In this document: positions 1 to 5,594 of the stretch, one piece after another
How positions within the stretch are numbered: position 1 is the first letter of the stretch
How the letters are laid out: every line of letters starts with the position of its first letter
Origin: an uncultured Oscillospiraceae bacterium
Lineage (GTDB): Bacteria > Bacillota_A > Clostridia > Oscillospirales > Oscillospiraceae
Direction: 5' to 3'
Assembly (NCBI GenBank): GCA_944387755.1
Contig: CALXGC010000039.1
Coordinates: 1-14,683, forward strand
Length of the DNA: 14,683 nucleotides
Notes under the pieces: model-generated
Told to the model about the DNA's origin: nothing
The model's database searches: none
Seen by the model: only the letters and a program-made list of their open reading frames with translations
Program-made: the position numbers and the translations under genes

Positions 1-260
1 GCCAGCGTCGTGTACGGCTCGTAGTACAGCACATTATGACCCGCGTGAATCAGCGTGTGCAGCTGCTTCTCCGCCGCCGCCACCACCTTCGGATGGCAGT
101 GCCCCAGCGCGTTGCACGCGATACCGGACGCAAAGTCCAGAATCTTCCGCCCGTCCTCCGTGTACAGCCAGCATCCCTCACCGCGCACCACGCACGGCGC
201 GTCGTCTCCATGCAGCGCCATCGGCGGCATGACCGCTTTACATCTCTCGGCCTGTGTCAT
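1..260 (-). CDS. Class III (PLP-dependent) aminotransferase, N-terminal fragment
   Basis: The minus strand encodes about 86 residues from an ATG at 258-260 and runs off the left edge of the window. The start is preceded by AAGGAAG at a good distance. The visible part carries the N-terminal signature of class III aminotransferases (4-aminobutyrate, acetylornithine and related): a Gly-rich strand ending W-L-Y-T-E-D-G, then L-D-F-A-S-G-I-A, then A-L-G-H-C-H-P, and later the L-Y-Y-E-P-Y-T-T-L-A helix region. Members transfer an amino group to a keto acid using pyridoxal phosphate in the cytoplasm. The PLP-binding lysine lies outside the window, so substrate cannot be judged. It is transcribed divergently from the MATE gene. 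Confidence 0.88.
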   Translation of the reverse strand, partial: MTQAERCKAVMPPMALHGDDAPCVVRGEGCWLYTEDGRKILDFASGIACNALGHCHPKVVAAAEKQLHTLIHAGHNVLYYEPYTTL

Positions 261-457
261 AATGAATCTTCCTTTCTTAAAATAGTGTTGCTTTTCTCTA
301 CGCTCTCGCTATTTTGCCGGTATGCTTCTTATCGTCTCCTATTATAAAAACAGCGCGGGCGGATTGATTGTAAAAAATGGACTATTTTTTCGATTTAAGC
401 GAATGGTTATCGTGACATCCTCCATTTCACCGGGGAAAAATCCCTCCGCCGCGCCCC
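261..457. other. Divergent intergenic region between aminotransferase and MATE promoter
   Basis: No coding region is supported here. On the minus strand a perfect TATAAT (complement of 341-346) could be the -10 box of the aminotransferase promoter, giving a leader of about 75 bases. No convincing -35 box is seen 16-18 bases upstream, so this is weak. The stretch at 371-400 is rich in A and T. No hairpin with a U-run was found. Confidence 0.35.
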
Positions 458-486
458 TTGACAGGGCTGTTTCCCTATGGTAGGAT
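458..486 (+). promoter_or_regulatory. Sigma-A type promoter for the MATE gene
   Basis: A perfect -35 box TTGACA (458-463) is followed by a 17-base spacer and a -10 box TAGGAT (481-486). The base triplet before the -10 is TGG, which fits an extended -10. Transcription would start near 492-494, leaving a leader of about 113 bases before the translation start. Confidence 0.8.
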
Positions 487-502
487 AACTTTACGAAAAT
501 TT

Positions 503-587
503 TGTGTGGATTTTTCCAGCGTCTGCTTTTTTCGCCACACAGCGGCCTGTTCAGGGCGGCTGTGTGGCTTTTTTGCGGGCCGCACAG
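503..587 (+). promoter_or_regulatory. Candidate transcription attenuator leader with four pairing segments
   Basis: Between the promoter and the MATE start lie four complementary segments. Segment 1 is TGTGTGG (503-509), segment 2 GCCACACAGC (534-543), segment 3 GCTGTGTGGC (559-568) and segment 4 CGCACAG (581-587). Segments 2 and 3 form a perfect 10-bp stem followed by six T, an intrinsic terminator. Segment 1 can instead pair with CCACACA inside segment 2 (7 bp), which would disrupt the terminator. Segment 4 can pair with segment 3 (7 pairs, one G-U). The pairing is visible in the sequence; control of MATE expression by it is inferred. No leader peptide with a Shine-Dalgarno site was found. 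Confidence 0.6.
534..574 (+). terminator. Intrinsic terminator inside the MATE leader
   Basis: Perfect inverted repeat GCCACACAGC / GCTGTGTGGC (534-543 and 559-568), 15-base loop, then T6 at 569-574. It lies downstream of the only good promoter and upstream of the MATE start, so most transcripts would stop here unless antitermination occurs. Confidence 0.82.
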
Positions 588-605
588 ACAAGGTGGAATG
601 TTGCT

Positions 606-1934
606 TTGACAAATGAAACGTTTATGAAGGAGCGCCCCATCGCGCCTCTTTTGGCGTCCATGGCCCTGCCCATGGTGCTCTCCATGCTGGTCAACTCGCT
701 CTACAACATTGTGGACAGCTATTTTGTGGCGCAAATCAGCGAGGAGGCCATGACCGCGCTCTCCCTGGTGTATCCGGTGCAGAACTTTATCAACGCCGTG
801 GCCATCGGCTTCGGCGTGGGCATCAACGCAGTCATCTCCATTTTCCTGGGGGCCGGGGAGCGCCGCCGGGCGGACGCCGCCGCCACACAGGGGTTCCTGC
901 TCTCTCTGCTCCACGGGGCGGTCCTCACCGCGGGAAGTCTCGCCCTCATGCCCAGTTTTCTCTCTCAGTTTACCGAAGACGCGGCGGTGCTGGAGATGGG
1001 GCTTCAGTACTCCGGCATTGTATTCGCCTTTTCGGTGGTGATTATGGCCGGGCTCTTTTACGAAAAACTCTTCCAGGCGGTGGGGCGCATGAAGATCACC
1101 ATGACCGCCCTGCTGGCCGGATGCATCGGCAACATCATTCTGGACCCCCTGCTGATTTTCGGAATCGGCCCCTTTCCGGAGCTGGGCATCTCCGGGGCCG
1201 CTCTTGCCACCGGCCTGGGACAGGTGTTCACTCTGCTGGTCTATCTGGCCGCCTGCCGCCTGTTTCCCATCTCCGTAAAGCTGCGCCGGGACTGCCTCCG
1301 GCCGGAGGGAACCATTGTCCGGCGGCTGTACGCCGTGGGCATACCGGCCATTTTGAATCTGGCCCTGCCCTCCCTGCTGATCTCCGCCCTCAACGCCCTG
1401 CTGGCCGCCTATGCCCAGAGCTATGTCGTGGTGCTGGGCATCTACTACAAGCTCCAGACTTTTCTATACCTGCCTGCCAACGGCATCGTCCAGGGCCTGC
1501 GGCCCCTCATCGGCTATAACTACGGGGCCGGAGAGTACGGCCGCGTCCGGGCGCTGTACCGGGCGACTCTGGCCTCCAGCGGCGCCATTATGGCGCTGGG
1601 CACGGTCATCTGCCTGCTGTGGGCGGAGCCTGTCATGAGCCTGTTCTCCAGCCAGCCGGACACTGTCCAGGCCGGGGCCCATGCCCTGCGGATCATCTCC
1701 GCCGGCTTCCTCGTCTCCGCCGTCTCCGTCACCTCCTCCGGCGCCCTGGAGGGCCTGGGCAAGGGAGCGCACTCCCTGGTCATCTCCCTGTGCCGGTATG
1801 CGGCGGTCATTCTTCCCGCCGCCCTTCTCCTGTGCCGCCTGCTTGGCCCGGAGGGCGTGTGGCACGCCTTCTGGATCACTGAGGTTCTGACCGCCGGGGC
1901 GGCCTTCTGGGTGTACCGCCGGGCTTCCGCATAG
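606..1934 (+). CDS. MATE family multidrug/Na+ antiporter
   Basis: A 442-residue, strongly hydrophobic protein with about 12 membrane segments, the usual size for multidrug and toxin extrusion transporters. Family features include an N-terminus R-P-I-A-P-L-L followed by A-L-P-M-V-L-S-M-L-V-N-S-L-Y-N-I-V-D-S, the central G-N-I-I-L-D-P-L-L-I-F segment that begins the second half, and Q-G-L-R-P-L-I-G-Y-N-Y-G-A-G near residue 300. MATE proteins export cationic drugs or metabolites in exchange for Na+ or H+. I chose TTG at 606-608 because AAGGTGG (590-596) lies 9 bases upstream. ATG at 624 is possible but sits too far from that site. The frame stays open up to a GTG at 504, but that start has no ribosome site and would translate through the terminator. 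The substrate is unknown. Confidence 0.92.
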   Translation: MTNETFMKERPIAPLLASMALPMVLSMLVNSLYNIVDSYFVAQISEEAMTALSLVYPVQNFINAVAIGFGVGINAVISIFLGAGERRRADAAATQGFLLSLLHGAVLTAGSLALMPSFLSQFTEDAAVLEMGLQYSGIVFAFSVVIMAGLFYEKLFQAVGRMKITMTALLAGCIGNIILDPLLIFGIGPFPELGISGAALATGLGQVFTLLVYLAACRLFPISVKLRRDCLRPEGTIVRRLYAVGIPAILNLALPSLLISALNALLAAYAQSYVVVLGIYYKLQTFLYLPANGIVQGLRPLIGYNYGAGEYGRVRALYRATLASSGAIMALGTVICLLWAEPVMSLFSSQPDTVQAGAHALRIISAGFLVSAVSVTSSGALEGLGKGAHSLVISLCRYAAVILPAALLLCRLLGPEGVWHAFWITEVLTAGAAFWVYRRASA

Positions 1935-1942
1935 AAAAAACG

Positions 1943-1977
1943 AACCGGACGAGCCAGTTTTGGCCCGTCCGGTTTTT
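1943..1977. terminator. Bidirectional terminator between MATE and the Cys-rich/JAMM cassette
   Basis: Inverted repeat AACCGGAC (1943-1950) / GTCCGGTT (1967-1974), with an inner GCC/GGC pair. A T-run follows on the plus strand and an A-run (1935-1940) precedes it. It sits between convergent genes and can end both the MATE transcript and the cassette transcript from the other strand. Confidence 0.85.
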
Positions 1978-1991
1978 CCAGCCTCTCAGTG

Positions 1992-2195
1992 CTAGCGCTT
2001 AAAGCTCAGACACCCCTGCCGCTCCCGCGGATAATAGTGGGTGCCATAGTGGGCGCAGTACTGCCTCCCATTGCTGTCTCTGTCATAGGGATTCCAGTAG
2101 ATGCACCCATCCGCGCAGTTGTATCCGCAGAAGTCCCCCTCCGGGAGCTGCACCTTACTGTCCTGTCCAGCGTCCGTTCTTACGTTTTTTTCCAT
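1992..2195 (-). CDS. Small Cys-rich protein, copy A (67 aa, unknown function)
   Basis: I do not recognise a named family. ATG at 2193-2195 follows a GGAGGG ribosome site with 8-base spacing. The protein is soluble, with no signal peptide or membrane segment. Cysteines lie at 23, 27, 31, 47 and 62, and His49 follows C47. The core reads F-C-x7-C-x-Y-W-N-P-Y-x-R-D-S-x-G-R-x-Y-C-x-H-x-G-T, counting C23 and C31, and the 11 residues from T7 to L17 are identical to copy B. About 35 of 67 positions match copy B without gaps. The Cys/His spacing suggests a small metal-binding or disulfide-stabilised fold, which is inference. It is the last gene of the Sel1-JAMM cassette, just before the bidirectional terminator. 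Confidence 0.8.
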   Translation of the reverse strand: MEKNVRTDAGQDSKVQLPEGDFCGYNCADGCIYWNPYDRDSNGRQYCAHYGTHYYPRERQGCLSFKR

Positions 2196-2229
2196 TTATA
2201 TGCCCTCCTCGTTTTTTTGACTGATTTTC

Positions 2230-2390
2230 CTATGTGTTGCTTCTGCCGTTCTCACCTCTTTTCATGAGAGCCATTTCATCTTCCCGTATGCTCCACATAC
2301 TGCCGGATCTCCGTTTGGTGTGAAAAATACCGGCGAATTAGGATACCGAAGGCCTCTCACTCAGCAATAACCTCGATGAGCCATCCGGTC
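2230..2390 (-). pseudogene. Relic of a second JAMM metallopeptidase gene
   Basis: The minus strand matches codons 53-149 of the intact JAMM gene but carries three lesions. There is an in-frame TGA where the intact gene has Trp63 (TGG), a one-base insertion near codon 70, and a 135-base deletion removing roughly codons 77-122. The deletion takes out the second metal-binding His and the Ser and Asp of the motif; the preceding G-I-F-H-T is still readable. The last 20 codons and the stop remain aligned with the intact gene. It sits between the two Cys-rich genes, exactly where a second JAMM gene would lie after a module duplication. Confidence 0.85.
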
Positions 2391-2393
2391 TTC

Positions 2394-2933
2394 CCAGGCC
2401 CTCAGTGCCAGTGCTTACGCCCCGAACAATATACCCCCGGATTAAGATAAGTACCAAAGTGGGAGCAATACGGCCTTCCATCGCTGTCTCTGTTATAGGG
2501 ATTCCAGTAGAGGCACTCTAGGCAGTAACGGTAGCTACAGAAATACTCCTTCGTGAGTTGCACTTTACTGTCCTGTCCAGCGTCCGTTTTTACGTTTTTC
2601 CCCATTTGTATGCCCTCCTCGTTTTTTGACTGATTTTCTTATGTGCTGTCTCTGCCGTTCTCATCTCTTTTCACGAGGAGGATCTCATCATCCTGTATGC
2701 TCCACATACCACCGGCTCTCCGCGCCGCATAGGCTCTGACCCTCTCGCCGGGAAAAACAATGGGAAAGTACAGACGGTCTATTCGTTCCGGCATGGCGCG
2801 CACAATGCGCAGGATATATTCCCGGTCGTCCAGGGACAGGCCCGGCCATTGCGCCAGATGGGTGTGAAAAATACCGGCGAAGAGGATGCCGGAGGCCTCC
2901 CACTGAGTAATTACCTCATTGAGCCGCCCGGTA
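2394..2933. repeat. Tandem duplication, copy B (intact)
   Basis: This is the intact counterpart of 1978-2390, covering Cys-rich gene B, the conserved spacer and the last 97 codons of the JAMM gene. Homology in copy A stops at the position matching about 2933, so the JAMM 5' part and the Sel1 gene are not duplicated in what remains. Confidence 0.82.
2402..2605 (-). CDS. Small Cys-rich protein, copy B (67 aa, unknown function)
   Basis: Paralogue of the gene at 1992-2195, with the same length and the same ribosome site (GGAGGG, 8 bases before ATG). Cysteines are at 23, 28, 31, 47 and 60, with His49. C23, C31, C47 and H49 are shared with copy A, while the second and fifth Cys have moved (27 to 28, 62 to 60). 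The last 10 residues differ completely and end in G-R-K-H-W-H. The gene starts 33 bases after the JAMM stop, so the two are almost certainly cotranscribed. Conservation of the N-terminal T-D-A-G-Q-D-S-K-V-Q-L in both copies, despite drift elsewhere, points to a constrained role such as partner binding. That is inference. Confidence 0.82.
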   Translation of the reverse strand: MGKNVKTDAGQDSKVQLTKEYFCSYRYCLECLYWNPYNRDSDGRPYCSHFGTYLNPGVYCSGRKHWH

Positions 2934-3088
2934 TCCGGCCTATAAATTCCGTCCTTTTCAGATATTTTTCCTGGGTCAAAATATATGGCGGAGACGGCCT
3001 GTCCCTGTATGCCCAGAATCCCTCCCGTTTCCGGGGGCACAGGCGGAGAGGCCAGCATCTGCGCATAAATATTCCAATCGAGCACCAT
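2639..3088 (-). CDS. JAMM/MPN (Mov34-type) zinc metallopeptidase
   Basis: A 149-residue single-domain protein with a complete JAMM motif: Glu20 in P-E-T-G-G-I-L-G, then H75-x-H77-x7-S85-x2-D88 in the segment F-H-T-H-L-A-Q-W-P-G-L-S-L-D-D. These residues bind the catalytic zinc and the water molecule in JAMM isopeptidases. Bacterial relatives cleave ubiquitin-like or sulfur-carrier proteins from partners, or trim C-termini. Here no E1 (ThiF), E2 or ubiquitin-like gene is adjacent, so the substrate is open. ATG at 3086-3088 follows GGAGGAG with 9-base spacing. It lies 32 bases after the Sel1-repeat gene and 33 bases before Cys-rich gene B, an operon layout. No secretion signal is present, so it is probably cytoplasmic. 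Confidence 0.88.
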   Translation of the reverse strand: MVLDWNIYAQMLASPPVPPETGGILGIQGQAVSAIYFDPGKISEKDGIYRPDTGRLNEVITQWEASGILFAGIFHTHLAQWPGLSLDDREYILRIVRAMPERIDRLYFPIVFPGERVRAYAARRAGGMWSIQDDEILLVKRDENGRDST

Positions 3089-3120
3089 GCCGTCCCGCTC
3101 CTCCGATCTTGTAAGCCGCT

Positions 3121-3747
3121 TCAGTTCGGATTCCGCATGTACTGCGGGTAGTTCGTCTTCACATTCTGAATGATTTTGTCAATGCGGTCCCGTCCGCCCG
3201 GCAGGCCCGCCCGTAAGAGATAATTGAGCCGGTCCATCGCCTGACGGCTTTCCTCCTGGGCGTCATTGCCGTGGAGGTACGCGCATACAAACCAAAACAG
3301 GCTGTTCTCCAGGGAAAATTGAGCGCCCTTTTTTTGGATGTTCATATAGCCCAGCTTCAGCTGCGCCTCTGCATGGCCCTGTCTGGCTGCCATTTCATAG
3401 TACTTCGCCGCTTTCTTATCTTTGAACAGAAAGCCTGCTGTTCCCGTCTCATACATGCTCCCCAGCATGTACTGCGCATTGACCCATCCCTTTGAAGCGG
3501 CGTCCTGCATGTATTGAACCGCCGTTTCCACATCCTTTTTGACGCCGGTTCCCAGCATATAGCTCAGAGCCGTCATAAACGCTCCGCCAGGATGTCCTCT
3601 GTCAGCGGCCATTTTATAGTAAAACAGCGCCTTGACCTCATCTTTTTCTGCGTGAAAACCGCGGTGATAGCAGTCTCCCACCATAACCATTGCTTCCACA
3701 TCTCCCTGTTCCGCTTTGGCAATCAGATTTCTCAGTCCATCGTCCAT
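3121..3747 (-). CDS. Sel1-like (SLR) repeat protein
   Basis: A 208-residue protein with about four consecutive Sel1-like repeats. Examples are G-D-V-E-A-M-V-M-V-G-D-C-Y near residue 15, then blocks ending A-A-D-R-G, A-A-S-K-G and A-A-R-Q-G at roughly 36-residue steps, each followed by an A-x-x-x-L-G/S helix. SLR solenoids act as protein-binding scaffolds. It has no signal peptide, unlike many secreted SLR proteins. GGAGAGGGG lies upstream of the ATG at 3745-3747. It is the first gene of the cassette with JAMM and Cys-rich genes, so a role in bringing a target to the peptidase is a reasonable but unproven guess. Confidence 0.85.
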   Translation of the reverse strand: MDDGLRNLIAKAEQGDVEAMVMVGDCYHRGFHAEKDEVKALFYYKMAADRGHPGGAFMTALSYMLGTGVKKDVETAVQYMQDAASKGWVNAQYMLGSMYETGTAGFLFKDKKAAKYYEMAARQGHAEAQLKLGYMNIQKKGAQFSLENSLFWFVCAYLHGNDAQEESRQAMDRLNYLLRAGLPGGRDRIDKIIQNVKTNYPQYMRNPN

Positions 3748-3786
3748 CGCTGCCGCCCCTCTCCAATTACTTTCAAAAGTTATATC

Positions 3787-3815
3787 ATATTATTTATTTT
3801 GCTGCATTATCTCAA
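3787..3815 (-). promoter_or_regulatory. Promoter of the Sel1-JAMM-Cys cassette
   Basis: Read on the minus strand: -35 TTGAGA (complement of 3810-3815), 17-base spacer, -10 TAATAT (complement of 3787-3792). It lies between the terminator of the upstream operon and the Sel1 gene, so the cassette is transcribed independently of the topoisomerase operon. Confidence 0.68.
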
Positions 3816-3829
3816 ATCAATGATTATAC

Positions 3830-3860
3830 AAAAAAGAGGCCCCGCCGGGGCCTCTTTTTT
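3830..3860. terminator. Strong bidirectional terminator ending the topoisomerase operon
   Basis: GAGGCCCC (3836-3843) and GGGGCCTC (3847-3854) form a stem with a 3-base loop, flanked by A6 on the left and T6 on the right. In the minus direction it lies immediately after the lipoprotein stop codon. Confidence 0.92.
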
Positions 3861-3863
3861 GTA

Positions 3864-4955
3864 CTATGTTTCGCTCTCCGGAGCGCAGGCCGGAACCCGC
3901 TCCGTATCCCATGTATAGCCGGCGGCGGCCATCTCCTCATCGGTACGGAAAAGAACCTCTCCCTGGGTCAGGTCCACATGGCGGTAGCCGGACTCGGTCT
4001 CCACCACGTTCCACAGGCGGGACGCGCCGCCTGCCGTCCCGTCCACCACGGTACAGAAGACAGGCGTCTGGGCCCGCTGATTCAGCAGAGACAGCGCCAG
4101 AGCCATGCCCTGACTGTCCGCCGCCCCCTCCATCAGGGCGTCATAGGCGGTGGAGCCGCCCCCCTCCTGGTACTGGCAGGTCTCCTGAAGCAGCCGGATG
4201 CGCTCCAGCAGCGCCTCGTCCCCCTGGGCGATGGGGTCCGTCAGAAGAAGCAGCCGGTCCGCCTCCCGCTGAAGGGAGTTGCGGCGGCTCTCCAGCGTCT
4301 GGCGGGACTGGTGGTAGGAGAGCACCACCTCCACAATGCGCCGCTGGCCGGTCTCCGGATACATGGTAATCTGTGCCTCCGGAAAATCCAGGGCGGAGGC
4401 CGGATTGGTGAGGTACGCCTCCCGCATCAGCTGCTGGATATACGCGCCGTCCTCCTCAAAATAGCTGATGCGCAGCGCCACCTCGGTGGAGAACTCCGCC
4501 AGGGCCTCGCTGAGCTCGCTGCGGATGGCGGAGGTGCCTGTGGCGTCCACAATGGCGGCCACCTGCTCTCTGGTGCGGCGGTAGGTAATCTGCACCGCCG
4601 CCTCATAGCTGCCCACGATGGGAGTGACGCTGTATTTGATGTACTCCACCGCATAGGCGCCCAGGGGGTCCTCCTGCACCACCTCCAGACAGGCCTCCTC
4701 CAGCATCTGCTGAATTTCCGTCTCTCCGCTGCCGCCGTCAAACCGGACCGCGCCCTCCTCCGTCCCCCGGCCGATGAAGTAAATCAGCGCGTTTACCAGC
4801 TCCTGATAGCTCTCCACCCGGATGGCGCTCTCCCCCTCCGCCACCGGGGTGGCGCTGTGGGGGGTGACGGAGCTGTAGTCCCGGTTTAAAATGCCGGAGC
4901 AGCCGGACGTCAGCAGCAGCGCCGCGGCCAAAGCGCCCAAGAGCCATCGTCTCAT
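3864..4955 (-). CDS. Lipoprotein with degenerate transglutaminase-like domain
   Basis: A 363-residue protein with an N-terminal lipoprotein signal: M-R-R-W, a hydrophobic stretch, then L-T-S-G-C with the lipidated Cys at 19. It is therefore probably anchored outside the cytoplasmic membrane. Residues about 215-260 are helical and charged. Residues about 268-332 follow the pattern of bacterial transglutaminase-like (cysteine-protease fold) domains: A-Y-D-A-L-M-E-G, S-Q-G-M-A, R-L-W-N-V-V and Y-R-H-V-D-L-T match the usual Y-G-V-L-x-x-G, C-x-G-Y/F-A, H-A-W-N-x-V and W-Y-x-V-D-x-T. The catalytic Cys position is Ser281 and the His position is Arg313, while Asp328 is kept, so it is probably a non-enzymatic relative. 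ATG at 4953-4955 follows AAGGAGA. It is the last gene of the operon. Confidence 0.8.
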   Translation of the reverse strand: MRRWLLGALAAALLLTSGCSGILNRDYSSVTPHSATPVAEGESAIRVESYQELVNALIYFIGRGTEEGAVRFDGGSGETEIQQMLEEACLEVVQEDPLGAYAVEYIKYSVTPIVGSYEAAVQITYRRTREQVAAIVDATGTSAIRSELSEALAEFSTEVALRISYFEEDGAYIQQLMREAYLTNPASALDFPEAQITMYPETGQRRIVEVVLSYHQSRQTLESRRNSLQREADRLLLLTDPIAQGDEALLERIRLLQETCQYQEGGGSTAYDALMEGAADSQGMALALSLLNQRAQTPVFCTVVDGTAGGASRLWNVVETESGYRHVDLTQGEVLFRTDEEMAAAGYTWDTERVPACAPESET

Positions 4956-4985
4956 GCAAACGTCTCCTTCTTGTCCCTGGGGCGG

Positions 4986-5576
4986 CTACATCCCCAGGCT
5001 CTCTCCAATCAGAACCACTTCCATCTGCGCCATGTTCATCGGCTTGCCCCAGATGACCATCAGCCCCCGGCAGATGCGCTCCGGGCTCTTGCAGTCATAG
5101 CAGCGGTCCGCGTGGACGGCGCAGGGGGTCTTCCGGCCCATGGACTGGGCGCGCTTGGGCGCGGCTACGTTCCGGGCCCGCCAGAGGGCCTTGTCGAAGT
5201 CCGGCTCCAGCTTGTTGACCCCCACCACAAAGTAGACCCGCCTGTGGCCGTACACCGTGGAGGCAATCCGGTTGCCGTTGCCGTCGATGTTGATCAGCTC
5301 TCCGGTCTCCGCCAGGGCGTTGGCGGAGCTGAGGTAGACCTCCGTCTGGGCGGCCTCCTTCAGGTCGCCTCCTTCCCAGTGCCAGACCACCTGGTTATGG
5401 GCGGACAGGCGGGGATACAGCCCCATGGCCTTCACCGTTTGAGAGCCGCCGATGCCCACGCTGGTCCCGTCGATCTCCCCGTCCAGATAGTCCGCCGCCG
5501 CCTGGGCGGTCTCAAAATACCGGAACCGGATGCCCTTTTCCTGCAAATTCTGCTCCAATTTTTTCAAATCTGCCAT
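4986..5576 (-). CDS. LUD-domain protein (lactate utilisation LutB/LutC family, DUF162)
   Basis: A 196-residue single-domain protein. Family features are G-I-G-G-S-Q-T-V near residue 43, a central S-S-A-N-A-L-A-E-T-G-E-L-I-N-I-D-G-N-G-N-R-I block, V-G-V-N-K-L, and a C-terminal cysteine cluster C-A-V-x4-C-Y-D-C-x-S-P-E-R-I-C-R. Relatives take part in L-lactate oxidation with iron-sulfur partners, but this stand-alone form is common in anaerobes and its own reaction is not defined. I chose ATG at 5574-5576, 7 bases after AGGAGGG; a GTG directly before it would add one residue. It starts 18 bases after the YitT-like gene, consistent with cotranscription. Confidence 0.87.
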   Translation of the reverse strand: MADLKKLEQNLQEKGIRFRYFETAQAAADYLDGEIDGTSVGIGGSQTVKAMGLYPRLSAHNQVVWHWEGGDLKEAAQTEVYLSSANALAETGELINIDGNGNRIASTVYGHRRVYFVVGVNKLEPDFDKALWRARNVAAPKRAQSMGRKTPCAVHADRCYDCKSPERICRGLMVIWGKPMNMAQMEVVLIGESLGM

Positions 5577-5594
5577 CACAAAACCCTCCTGCTT

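Larger units (their letters stand above)
1978..2390. repeat. Tandem duplication, copy A (decayed)
   Basis: This segment is homologous to 2394-2933. It contains a 67-codon Cys-rich gene, the same spacer with ribosome site, and the tail of a JAMM gene. Relative to copy B it lacks the 135 bases corresponding to 2724-2858. The edge near 2390 corresponds to JAMM codon 53, so the 5' part of this JAMM copy is missing. The many substitutions suggest the duplication is not recent. Confidence 0.85.

Noticed and set aside
504..605. N-terminal extension of the MATE protein from GTG at 504
   Set aside because: No ribosome site precedes it, the extra residues are not family-like, and they would be translated from the attenuator hairpin itself.
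598..627. Tiny reading frames ATG-TTG-CTT-TGA (598-609) and ATG-AAA-CGT-TTA-TGA (613-627) overlapping MATE starts
   Set aside because: The ribosome site is only 1 base from the first ATG and the second has none, so neither is credible as a leader peptide without data.
1978..2933. CRISPR or mobile-element explanation for the repeated segments
   Set aside because: There are only two long copies containing protein-coding homology, with no short regular repeats, terminal inverted repeats or transposase.
2639..3088. JAMM protein as a RadC-type DNA repair protein
   Set aside because: RadC proteins carry an N-terminal helix-hairpin-helix region and are longer; this is a short single-domain Mov34-type peptidase.
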